A stretch of 64,000 nt of DNA from Dipteris shenzhenensis. Lineage: Eukaryota > Polypodiophyta > Polypodiopsida > Gleicheniales. Position numbers and translations under genes: made by a program. This document shows positions 54,517 through 64,000 of this stretch, piece after piece; positions within the stretch are counted from its first letter, which is position 1, and the number at the start of each line of letters is the position of its first letter. The notes under the pieces are model-generated. The model was not told the DNA's origin and searched no databases. It saw nothing but the letters and a program-made list of their open reading frames with translations. The DNA lies in NCBI GenBank assembly GCA_047967505.1, contig CM106538.1; one strand, 5' to 3'.

Positions 54517-56220
54517 ATTTTGATAGGGGTCCTAGCAAGATTGAGCAGGAAGCTAGAGGCTCTGTTCATTGATGAGGAGATCGGGGAGGCCCTCAAGGCC
54601 CTCTCACCCCAGAAAGTGCCCTGCAAGGGATGGATTGGAGCTTCTGGGAGACTTCTCACCCACTAATGTAGCAGGCTTGTTAGGAGATTTTCGACTCAGG
54701 CTCACTTCCTCGGTCATGGAGTCAGGGCTAGATTTGCTTAATCTTGAAGGGGGGGAGGGACAAGGCATGCATCCAGTAGTGGAGACTGATCACCTTAGTG
54801 GACACTGCATACAAAATCTTAGCCAAGGTCCTGATCTTGCAATGGAGACCCTAGCTCTCAAATATTATTCACAACACACAAACAAGTTTTGTTCAAGAGC
54901 AGTGCATCTTGGACAACATTTTTTTACCTTTTGGGAGGTAGTGGATTGGGATCAAGAGTAGTCACAGCCTCTAGCTATTATTTTCTTGGAATTTGAGGAG
55001 GCTTATGATAGGTTGGAGAGGTCCTTCCTAGAAGGAACCATGCATAGATTGGGCTTCTAAGACAGGTAAATCTTTCTTTTTGTAGCAGAGGCGCTTGGCA
55101 ATTTTTTTCCCTCACAGGCTATAGCCTCACTGGGATGACACTTTTGATCAAAACAGGAGGAACTGTTGGACTTTGAGTTCATAGATGATGCGGCCCTATG
55201 TGTGGAGGGCAAAGCAGTGAGCATAGAGATGGTCAGGGGACCATTGGCTGTGTATTGTGAGGCCTAGGAGCCCAGATCAACTAGACCAAATCTATTGGCT
55301 TCTTCATAGGGACAGAGGAGGCCCAGGAGATCCGGAACTTGGCGGCTATCTTTGGCTTTTGGTGGATTCTTTGAGAGCAGACAGTGAGGTACCTCGGCTA
55401 TCAGGTGAATATAGATATAACATAGCACCCCATTCTAGTGAGTGTTTGGTGCAAGATTCTGTACTAGATCTTGACCAAATTATGCTTAGTGGGTAGCGCT
55501 CTCATGGCCAACTAGGCTCTTGTCTCTTGAGATCCTTTTTAGCAGTAATAAAGTCCTTTTGGGCATCTGTATCTCCTGTTCGAGATTTAAAAAGTGCTAG
55601 AGGAGGGCTATCCCTTGATGGCGCCTTTGGCCTGGGAAGGCTTGCCCCTTTGAGAGGTCCACTGGGATCTAGGAGAGTAGTTTTGGCCATCTAGAGTAGG
55701 CCATTTAGAATGAGTGGAGGAGGTGGCATTCTTTTCATACACAATATGGATAGGACAGTAGCTCCAAATGGAGGCATCGGCACAGACTTCTTCGAAAGAG
55801 CATCACTTGGCTGAGTAGCGGGTGCCCCAAGAGGTGAAATCCAGATCCTGGACATGATTATGGTCCAGCCTATGGCTAGGGAAGATCTTGTACATCTTCT
55901 AACAGGTCACCCATTAGGGTTTTCCCACAAGCCCTTGGCTAGAGAAGATGCGGGTGGATGGGAGGTGCCATGCTCTGTGGATGGAGGTTTGGAGATGATC
56001 CCACATTGCTTATGGAGCTATCCCAATGCTTAGAGAGTTTGGCTGGGATCCCTACTGATTGTTGCTTGGATGCAAGGGACCCAACAGAACTTAATCAGGC
56101 TGGCCTTCTTTCAGCTGGTGTTTCTTAATTATGTTTCCCATTATCAGTGCCTCGGGGATAGCTGACTTGTATGGTTGATTTTTCCAAACATTAATAGAAA
56201 TTTTCTCTTTTTGTAAACAA
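54517..56220 (+). mobile_element. L1-type LINE RT remnant, plus orientation
   Basis: Plus-strand frames, much broken, read IGEALKALSPQKVPCKGW (54.58 kb), ITLVDTAYKILAKVL (54.79 kb), FVQEQCILDNIF (54.89 kb), a copy of the FEKAYDRLEWSFLEGTMHRLG block (54.99 kb) and SIEMVRGPLAVYCEA, AQINWTKSIGFFIGTEEAQE (55.22-55.33 kb). The last blocks match the LINE at 18.1-18.4 kb closely. It ends near 56210 (attaatagaaattttctc...). The order and spacing show deletions. Confidence 0.78.
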
Positions 56221-57371
56221 GGGGTACTGCAACTCCAAAAAATTAGTGTTTTTTACATATCCTTTCCTATGTACATTTAAGCAACAAACCCTATAAACTA
56301 ATGAGAAGTTTTAGTTTAATTGATCTTATTTTATGAACTTTTCCTTTCATAAGCACATATTTGCTTCTAAGGTCAAGGCCTTTTGGATCAAGAAAGGTTT
56401 TAACTCCCACATTTCTAGTGCCCCTAAAAACTACTCACTTTTCTTTTTAGAATAGTTTCATCATTAATGGATCCTTTTAGAACTTGTCCTCTTTAAGTTT
56501 GGCTAATAAAAGTGGCAAGGATAACAACCACACACTTTAATTGATTATTACTTAATTTTTACTAGTACCAAATTGATTAATTAACTACTACTAATTAAAT
56601 ATTTAGTTAAGTAATAATTAATTTATATTACTTACTATTTATTAATTAGTAATTTATTATTAATTTCTTAGGATTTTTGTTCTAACTTGTCCTTATTTGG
56701 ATGGATGTAAGTGAGTCTATGTGCTTCTCCCAATGCTTTGCCTTTTGAGGATGCTTATCAAGGTCTTATAGAAGGATTTTGTGTATTGTTGGCCCTACTT
56801 ATGTGCAATTTATTTCTCCCTTAAAGTCTAAGTTAAAAAAAAAGGCTTTTGGTTTTTTGGATATTTTGGTACCACTTTGGAAACTATTTGGATTTTTTAT
56901 ATCATTGTCCAACAAACTAAAAGGAATGCATCATCTTTACAATTTTTGGAATATAAAACTTTTTATCTATGTAATTGTCCTTTGGAGACTCTCATCTATA
57001 ATTTCTTACTTTTATGATGGTTTATTGATGAGTGATCTCAAAAAGGTAATCTTTTGGAAACTAGGAAAATCCTATGAAATTTATCTTAATGTTTGAGAAG
57101 AAAAAGAATTGCATTTTCCTTGCTTTATAAAATTAGTTGATTTTTGCTTCCCCTTAAAAAGCACTTTGTACATAAAAGTTTCCTTGAAGATTTAAAGAAA
57201 AGAAAAGTTTTCGTGAAAAATTGGCTTATCCCTTATCAAGCACTTTCCTTGGGGAAGTATTCTACTACAAGTTGCTTGCAAGAAGAATTTACTTTTTCTC
57301 GCATAAAAAATCTCTGAAAAAATATTGAAAATGAAGTAAAAGAAAAATGGGATACTAAATAGATTTAGATT
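56221..57371 (+). other. AT-rich region without gene
   Basis: 56530-56690 is almost pure A/T with repeated attaatta and taattaa words. A 105-codon frame at 56779-57096 is AT-rich and hydrophobic with no motif that I know. Confidence 0.45.
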
Positions 57372-57698
57372 TTAAGACGAAGAACAAGGCGTGAGGATCT
57401 TGATGATTGATTTAGTACAATTTTTTGATAGTTTAAGCTTTGGATTGAATTCCGCTGGGCATCCAGATGATGGAAGAATACCACTTTTGAAACGATAGGC
57501 AACACACACTCTTGTAGGATCATTATAAGATCTCAAAAATCTTATGATTGATGCTATTGCATGGTCCTTCGTAGGTAGAAACTCATCAAAGTCGACTATG
57601 AGGATCCAATCCTTGTCCCTTCTCGAGCTTGCAAGGTCAATTTTAAAATGTTTAGTTGGAGGATCCATGAATACATGGATTCTTAGGAATTTCAACAC
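57372..57698 (-). pseudogene. Glycosyltransferase-like fragment (GT92-like, tentative)
   Basis: The minus-strand frame of 108 codons has KDWILIVDFDEFLPTKDHAI, with a D-F-D-E-F core, then SIIRFLRSYNDPTRVCVAYR and FKSGILPSSGCP. A W-x2-x2-D-x-D-E-F-L strand followed by a short helix and an F-x-SSG turn recalls GT-A fold glycosyltransferases such as GT92 / DUF23, where the D-x-D motif binds metal and nucleotide sugar. It ends soon after, with Lys/Ser-rich text, and has no visible start or partner exons, so it is a relic or one exon. It lies next to a copia LTR. I am unsure of the family. Confidence 0.3.
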
Positions 57699-57859
57699 TA
57701 TTCGAAGTCAAACAAATTATTGCTTATGCAGGTAAACCTTCAAAGATTGGTGTAGGGTACTAGTTTTGGGAAAAGGAAATAGTGAAGATACAATAATAAT
57801 CATCTTCAAGAAATTGGAGTGGTCATTGGACCAAATCATGGAGAAAGACAATAGAGTTG

Positions 57860-58098
57860 TGTTGGAATTGTTGAGATGTGTGGAGATACATAGCACACCG
57901 GTGACCAATAAAGGGGACACGCATCTTAACCCCCTTTCTAGATAGTGTTATTGTTTCTTTTCAGTGCCCATGTATATATGGCACACTTGGTCTTTTCCCA
58001 TTGTAGCACACTTAGAGTAAGTTAGAATAGCTCGAGAAGCTCTCTTCCACCACTCCTGCTGCTTGTTGTTTGAGTGTGCAAGTTACCTTTCTCTTCCA
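57860..58098 (+). repeat. 5' LTR of a copia element (end inferred)
   Basis: It starts TGTTGGAATTGTTGAG and ends near ctcttcca, 11 bases before a primer-binding site. It contains a TATA-like word (tatatatgg, about 57972) and a C/T-rich end. The partner LTR was not found in the window. Confidence 0.55.
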
Positions 58099-58109
58099 TT
58101 CTCTTGATA

Positions 58110-58121
58110 TGGTATCAGAGC
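58110..58121 (+). other. Primer-binding site of the copia element
   Basis: tggtatcagagc at 58110, the initiator-Met tRNA complement, shortly after the LTR end. Confidence 0.75.
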
Positions 58122-59422
58122 TTCTAGGTTCTACATTGTCTCCCTCACCCCTTTCACATTGACCTCTTGCGTCGGTGGAGACTTCATCTAGGCATTTGGA
58201 GCAATCCCTTGGTGAGAGGAAGCTGCCACACTACATCCACTTCAACAGATAGTGTTGGTGGAGACACTTCATGCTACACCTTCTATAGCAGTTTCGTTGG
58301 GAGATATGTAAAGCTTGTGAAATATCTTTTCTACAAGAGCAGGTCGTTTTTCATTGTAGCAGTTCTAGGAAGACTCCAGAGCTTCTAATCTGTCACTCCA
58401 CAAGCTCATTGAGCGGTTTCTGTGTTACCATAACTCTTGGGGCAGGAAAATGAGCTGTATGCAGAAAGCATCCTCACCACTACTACTTCAGAAACATAGA
58501 TTTCTTTGAATTCGTCCTTTCAAGAGAGAGTACTAGAGTAGCTTCAGCTCAAGATTGGTGGTCGCTCTCCTTTTCTGATCACTTGGAAGCAGTAGAATCA
58601 AGATACATAAGGCAGCACTAGGCAGCTTGACAACAGTACATTGTTTTCTTCATAAGTTTTGCACCTGATGTCCGCTTGGGGAGTTCTAGTGCTCAAATCG
58701 AAGAGCAAAACAAGCTCTTTAAGTTCATGTGACTACAGATCTGACTTTCGAAGTGTAACAGGTCTCTGTACAGTCCACAACAGAGGCGACTTACCTTGAG
58801 GCTACATATGCTGTAATATACAGCAGGTACATAACCTTACTTTTGCTTATTTATCTCTTGATGAAACATCGATTTCCATAAGGGCAAGGAAAGTGGGGGA
58901 GTGAGGTTGTTTTTGCAGGTACATCAAAATATATTCGAACACACAGTGGACAACCTTTAGAAGTAAGATTTATGCCTGCGTATGCATGTGTTGAGGCAGA
59001 GGTACATGCTGTATATATGCTCAGCAAGAGCAGCTACTAGATACATTTGACTACTTATTGAATTTGTTATTTGAGAGGGTACTCGCTGAAAATTGCAGAC
59101 AATATATGCCCAAAGTTGGAGCAGTCATGTTTGCATTTCTTATGCTCAGTGAAAGCAGGATCTCATATGCCTTATGCCTAAGATAGGCAGATTGTGATAC
59201 ATGTTTTTTCAGCTTTGGAAGCATTTAGTGAAGTAAATGCTCTCATTGGAAAGTGGCCTGCATACACAGTGACAGTATATTTCAGAATCGTTGTTGATGC
59301 TTGGTTAATGCCATAATGTGGACAATGTTGATGCCATACATTCACAAATAAGATTCAGATTTTGATGCTATTATTGGTGTTGCATTTGGGAAATTGTGTG
59401 CTCTTGCAGTAATTGTTTAGAG

Positions 59423-60250
59423 ATGGCTACTGATAATGCAAATGTTTCAGTTATTACTGGTGAGAAGTTGGGCAAGAACAACTATCCATCATGGTGTTTT
59501 CGCATTAAGAATTTTCTAATAGGCAAGGATCTGTGGAATATTGTCGATGGGACTGAAGAAAAACCCGAGGGTATGATGGAGATGCAGATGTTAATGCCTG
59601 GAAGAAGAAAACACATCAAGCAATTCATTATATTTCCATCACGATCGAGGACAGTGTAAGACAACTGCACAGGATGTAGAGAGAAAGTCTTCTAGTGTCC
59701 AGGACTATGTGCTCAAGATTCGCAGCATTTGTGATCAGTTGGGAAGCATTGGTGCAAAAGTAGATGATGACGATTTAGTGGCTGCATGCTTACATGGGCT
59801 CGGTAGAGAGTACCAGTCCTTTGTGACCAGCATTTCTGTAAGAGAGAATATTCTATCATTTAATGATCTTATCCCCTTGTTGATAAGTGAAGAGACAAGG
59901 CTTATCAAGGAAGGAACCATTCCCAACATCAGTAGTACTTCGAGCAAGCAGGAACATTGGCCACAGGTGGTTGTGGAAGAGGCCGTGGTGGCGGCAATGC
60001 AGATAGAGGCCAACGTCAAGGCCGTGGTGGCTTCCAAGGGCAGCAAAATCAGCTCCAAAATCAGCAAAATCGTGGCGGATTTGTAAGAGGAAGGGGGAGC
60101 ACTCAAGGCCATGGTGGAGGCCGTGGACAAGGTAGAAAGCATGGGTCTTGCAACTATTGTGGAATCGCAGGACATGCATATGAATGCAGAAAAAAGCAGG
60201 GTGATATACGCTCAGGAAAGCTACCTCAAAACAATTATGCCTCGAATGAT
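59423..60250 (+). pseudogene. Copia gag, broken, with altered zinc knuckle
   Basis: Starts ATG 59423: ATDNANVSVITGEKLGKNNY, then FRIKNFLIGKDLWNIVDG, the UBN2-type gag opening. A frameshift near 59575 leads to another frame with VLKIRSICDQLGSIGAKVDD and a second near 59955 leads to GRGRGGGNADRGQRQGRGG and the knuckle CNYCGIAGHAYEC. The knuckle has CX2CX4HX3C, one residue short of the usual CX2CX4HX4C. A Gly/Arg/Gln-rich stretch precedes it, as in many copia gags. No working product is expected. Confidence 0.8.
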
Positions 60251-60559
60251 GGGCAACCCCTTTGTTTCCATGTGGACATCCAAGCGTTGCTCTATCTAAT
60301 CAAGAAATCAATCATGAAGCCACAATTGAGCAGACGGATGCTACCGTTATGGGAATTAAACTTCAAAATCATCCACAATCCCTCGTTCATCTCATTGTGG
60401 CACGAATTACTTATCTTGCACCAAAGACATGAAAGATATCAAAGGGATGGATGATAGTCTATCTATTGCTAGATTGCTTGCAGTGTTAATATAACATGAG
60501 GAGATCATATAGTACCTCTCTATGGCAACATTCCTCAAAGATGTGACCGTAAATAAATG

Positions 60560-61720
60560 ATGAGGATAGCACTTAAATCCTAGAAGTACATGCAATCGAT
60601 GGCCACTTATATTGCAAAGGGGGGACATGGTCCTCCGACGATGTGTCTTTCCACACAATAGACCAATTGTCACGCATGAAGCACACCAACGTGTGGCCAG
60701 TGTCGTTTTCCCACCAAATTCTTAGTCAAAAATATCCTAAGTGTAATTTTTAAGTGTATGGCTATGTTGGAGTACCCTCTACATAGATGTCGCAAAACAC
60801 TACAAGAATTGTGATGCATGCTAATGAGTCAAAAGGACCACCTTTCAATATCAAATGCCATTATCGCCAACCTGCTCATGGGAACCTTTTTCGAAGCGGG
60901 ATTGGATTTCATTGATTCATTCAAAGTTTCCATGCATTCTAGAAAAGACAACTACATTGTGGTGGCGATTGATTTATGTCACGAAATGGCTTGAAAAAAA
61001 AACCTATGTGAATCATATGTAGATTTAGGTGTCCTATTGAAATCATGTCCAACCAAGTAATTCACTTTATCATTTCGGTGATTAAATCATAATGAAGGAA
61101 TTCTTGATTCAACAAAGAAATTGAGTATGTACAATCTCCAAGCGAATGGTCAAGCCAAAGCAACCAACAAAGTGTTCAAAACAATTCTTCAGAAGATGGT
61201 ATTTGAGCAATGAAATGATTGGTATTGCAAGATCTAGACGATGGTATGGGTATACTGAACATCATTCAAAGTCACCATGAAGTGCACTCCTTTCTGGCTA
61301 GCAGTTGGTCTTAATGCAACCATACTTGTGAAACTCCTTGTGCTGAGTATAAGAGTGGTCATTCGACATATGAATGGTTGAGGGGAAGCACTCCAAACAT
61401 GATTGAATGAATTATCCAAGATAGTTGAACTTGTAACTAAGGGCATCTTGCATGAAAAGCATAAACCAATGGAGGAGAAAGGCATGGCATTGTTACCGCA
61501 TAAAAAGAGAGCATTCAAAGATAGGAGGATATTCGTGTTGCTATATAGTGTCCCACTATGAGCAATGAAGAAAACTTCCATAGGTGTGGGTCATATACCA
61601 AATCAAGGAGTGCTTCAATAATGGGACCATCACTTTGGTAGATCTAGAAGGAAATGAATAGCCAAAATGGATCAATAGGATGAAGAATTATTTTTGCCCT
61701 AGGCATAGTTTGTTGGGATA
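60560..61720 (+). mobile_element. Degenerate Ty3/gypsy integrase region
   Basis: Plus-strand frames read LRRCVFPHNRPIVTHEAH (about 60625), CDACQ-type zinc end near 60815, GLDFIDSFKVSMHSRKDNYI then VVAIDL (about 60901-60975), QANGQAKATNKVFKTILQKM-type text (about 61140-61200) and LLHEKHKPMEEKG-like text. The order (zinc end, D-F-I, N-G-Q-A-E/K) is that of Ty3/gypsy integrase. Stops and frameshifts are frequent, and I found neither RT nor LTRs for it. Confidence 0.7.
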
Positions 61721-64000
61721 GAATTAACCGAGGTACCAATGAAGAGTATCTGATGAGCACCAGTCCCAATGATCGTTACGCATAAAATCAAGATTAATGG
61801 TTCAATTAGGTGGAATTAGGTGGAATCATGACTAAGAGAAGTGCAAAATAGATCCACGTATTCCCAAAAACATGCAACATTAAATGTCTGTGATTCCATA
61901 TTGAGGGAGAATATAATGATGGAAAGGAGGGATGTGAAGCAAGCAGTGAGCTGGCAATTAATGAGAACATGTTGCAAGAAACCCTAAATTCCTTAATACA
62001 TAAGGATTCTAGAAAATTTGGGCTCACTTTTCTCATTCAAATTCTTAGCCCGACACATGCTCTTGCCTCTTCAACTCTCATCACCTCCAAGTCCCATAGC
62101 CTTCAACTACTAGATCGAATGGCTTCCACCCAATCAAAGATAAGGGGCATTGATAAGGGTGAAGGGCCACTACTAAAATATGAATGCTGAAAAGCTAAAA
62201 GATCCAGAGATTAACCTAGCACTAGTAGCTATCAATTGGCTTCATCTCATGACCCTCAACTACTTCTTTGAGCTCCCATGGAATGCAACCTTCAACCACA
62301 AAGTGAAAATTGAAGCAATCAACTTATATTATGAACATAATCCACACATAGGGTAAGTAGGTGATGATCAATAATGCGAAAGTCGCATCAATCTTTAAGG
62401 TGCCCAATGAGCATGACCCCTTGGCAATCGAATGTGACCTACTATTCAATAATAATGCATGGATGCTAGCGTAAGGACATGTTATGAACAAAAATAAGGA
62501 TTCTTTTGATTTCTCTCAATGCGAATCCAACTAAAGACCGTGGACACTAACATGCCGAGGATGTTAGTGTAAACAATACTCAAAGTGGTAAATAGAGAAA
62601 CTGTATAATAGGCCAAGCTTATGGTGACACAAATTAATGACCAAATGATGTAGATAAAGATAGGGAAGTAATGAGCAGATTGGGTTGGGACACATATGTG
62701 CCTCCTTACATGGAGGGATGATGAAACCCCAAGCCAATGACCTGAAGATGAATGTACTAGAGGGTTTGTTTTATAAATCCCTTGATCAAACCCCAAGAGA
62801 TCAAAGCCTCTAGCCAAACTAGTAGAGCAAGGCCAACAACAATGTAAGGGACAAGAAGCTCCAAGACTCTCTTAGCGATCTCGTCAATCATAGCTTAAAG
62901 ACAAAGGCAAGGACCCACTAGCTATCAATGTGATGAATGCGCCATTGAAGCAACTGGAGCAAGGCCATCCAAAGCCACTATCAGCCTCTACATCTACGGA
63001 TCTGACCCAACAAATGAAACAAACAAAGAAAATGAATTATTTGATGCTTTTTCATTGCTCAACAATTGGTCTAAATCTAGATCATAGTAGATTAGATCAT
63101 CCTAAGAGGAGAGAACTCCAAAGAAGCGACTCGAAGCCATGCCCTAAAATTTCCAAATAGTCCCTACTCGAAGTCAGCCCTTCGCTCACATGCAGTTTCA
63201 CACCATTATATTCCATCATTACATTTCTTGAAACCCAACTACGATCATTTCGATGAGCAGAATTCAAAGTGTTTAGAGGCATTGGCCAATTGATCACAGT
63301 GGGCATATTGCACATGGTTTGAGTTTACACATATGCCATCATTGTAAAGCCTATCGGCTATTTTTCTAGCATTGTGCACTCAAATTGAGCCTTGTAAAGC
63401 CTCTTGGCTATTCCCGGCATCTTTTTCTACAAGCCTTGTAACAACAGTTTCCCACTCCATAGTCTTCGTGATTTCTATGTGGGAGGTGATGTCATCAATC
63501 TTCTCTATATCTACGGTCACTAGGATACCTTTAAAAGATAAAGCATGACTCAATTCAACATCAAGGTGTTATGGGGTCGAGAATACTTGTCAATTTGGTT
63601 TGAAAGAATTTTGAGTCTCTTGGCATAATGTACCCTAGTGACTTGTTTGTTCTAATTTTGTTATGGTATATAACTTTTGCAATAATTGTTGTCTTATTAG
63701 CTCAAGGCCCTCAAGAAATGAATTTTTGAGGGCATCCCATTCAATAAATCTTTTTGTCGTGAGATAAGGACACCTTGATTGTCCCATTATGTTGAGGAAA
63801 ATTCACCATATTACAAATATTATGAGCTTCTAGAGGTAAATTCACCATATTATAAGTATGATTAGCTTCTTGCTTGAATTTCTTTGTTTCGTAGAACTAC
63901 AAACTTAGTTGTAGGAATTCTTATCATTCTCACTCTTTGATCGCATTATTTCAAACATTCCATTCTAGTCAATATTTGTAGGGTTGGTAGTCATATGCTT
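61721..64000 (+). other. Right end of the window, no gene recognised
   Basis: Short frames, none with a motif that I can name. A segment near 62190-62330 reads PEINLALVAINWLHLMTLNY and could be decayed retroelement coding sequence. The words tgtaaagcct...ggcta recur at 63342 and 63391, and a 39-bp near-repeat lies at 63799-63870. Confidence 0.4.
63799..63870 (+). repeat. 39-bp imperfect tandem repeat
   Basis: aattcaccatatta...agcttct occurs twice, 39 bases apart, with several changes. Confidence 0.6.

Larger units (their letters stand above)
57860..60250 (+). mobile_element. Copia element: LTR, PBS, leader, gag; rest lost or replaced
   Basis: LTR, primer-binding site, a 1.3-kb leader (58122-59422) without motifs, then broken gag to about 60250. 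Right of gag no copia protease or pol is visible; instead Ty3/gypsy-type pol remains begin. It was probably truncated by the neighbouring element or by deletion. Confidence 0.7.

Noticed and set aside
1-64000. CRISPR arrays, bacterial operons, rRNA or tRNA genes
   Set aside because: No regular spacer arrays, rRNA blocks or cloverleaf sequences were seen by eye; the tggtatcagag words are retrotransposon primer-binding sites, not tRNA genes. A tRNAscan run was not possible.

Overview
This window looks like nuclear DNA of a land plant with a large, repeat-rich genome. The pointers are one host gene split by very long spliceable introns, plus Ty1/copia, Ty3/gypsy chromovirus and LINE sequences in every state from nearly intact to badly decayed. 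The TE mix and an RT fragment of a type I associate mainly with algae and aquatic animals make a seed-free vascular plant such as a fern my best guess, but a gymnosperm cannot be excluded.

The only host gene I can support runs on the + strand from about 8.58 kb to 51.19 kb. Six exons encode a protein of the NBAS / MAG2-INTERACTING PROTEIN 2 (MIP2) family, the Sec39-domain subunit of the ER Dsl1/NRZ-type tethering complex. The 5' exons (start codon and first propeller blades) lie left of the window or are hidden. The stop codon is at 51185-51187. Splice phases agree at every junction I checked. Exon 5 and exon 6 are separated by about 19.3 kb, and roughly 200 residues expected between them by family memory were not found.

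Layout: 1-5.6 kb, decayed copia element (gag-pol with one frameshift, three stops and a lost integrase catalytic Glu), with its 3' LTR. 6.0-8.1 kb, two LINE 3' fragments. 8.58-9.71 exon 1; 9.8-10.0 a copia RNase H scrap; 11.40-12.63 exon 2. The intron of 12.6-24.3 kb holds a Penelope-like RT fragment, a 1.34-kb tandem duplication overlapping a LINE with exact 14-bp target-site duplications, and a minus-strand copia pseudogene interrupted by a 1.26-kb insert. 24.32-24.68 exon 3; 26.79-28.06 exon 4; 29.22-29.48 exon 5. The intron of 29.5-48.8 kb holds nested LINEs (both strands), a pol-less LTR retrotransposon with TSD, PBS and PPT, a hAT-like MITE, and a recent 6.7-kb chromovirus with 5-bp TSDs lodged in another LINE. 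48.82-51.19 exon 6.

Downstream (51.2-64 kb) I see no host gene except a possible glycosyltransferase-like fragment at 57.4-57.7 kb. The rest is LINE remains, a copia LTR-leader-gag segment with a decayed zinc knuckle, and a degenerate Ty3/gypsy integrase region. Coordinates of decayed elements are approximate. Family assignments come from recognised motifs, not from database searches.
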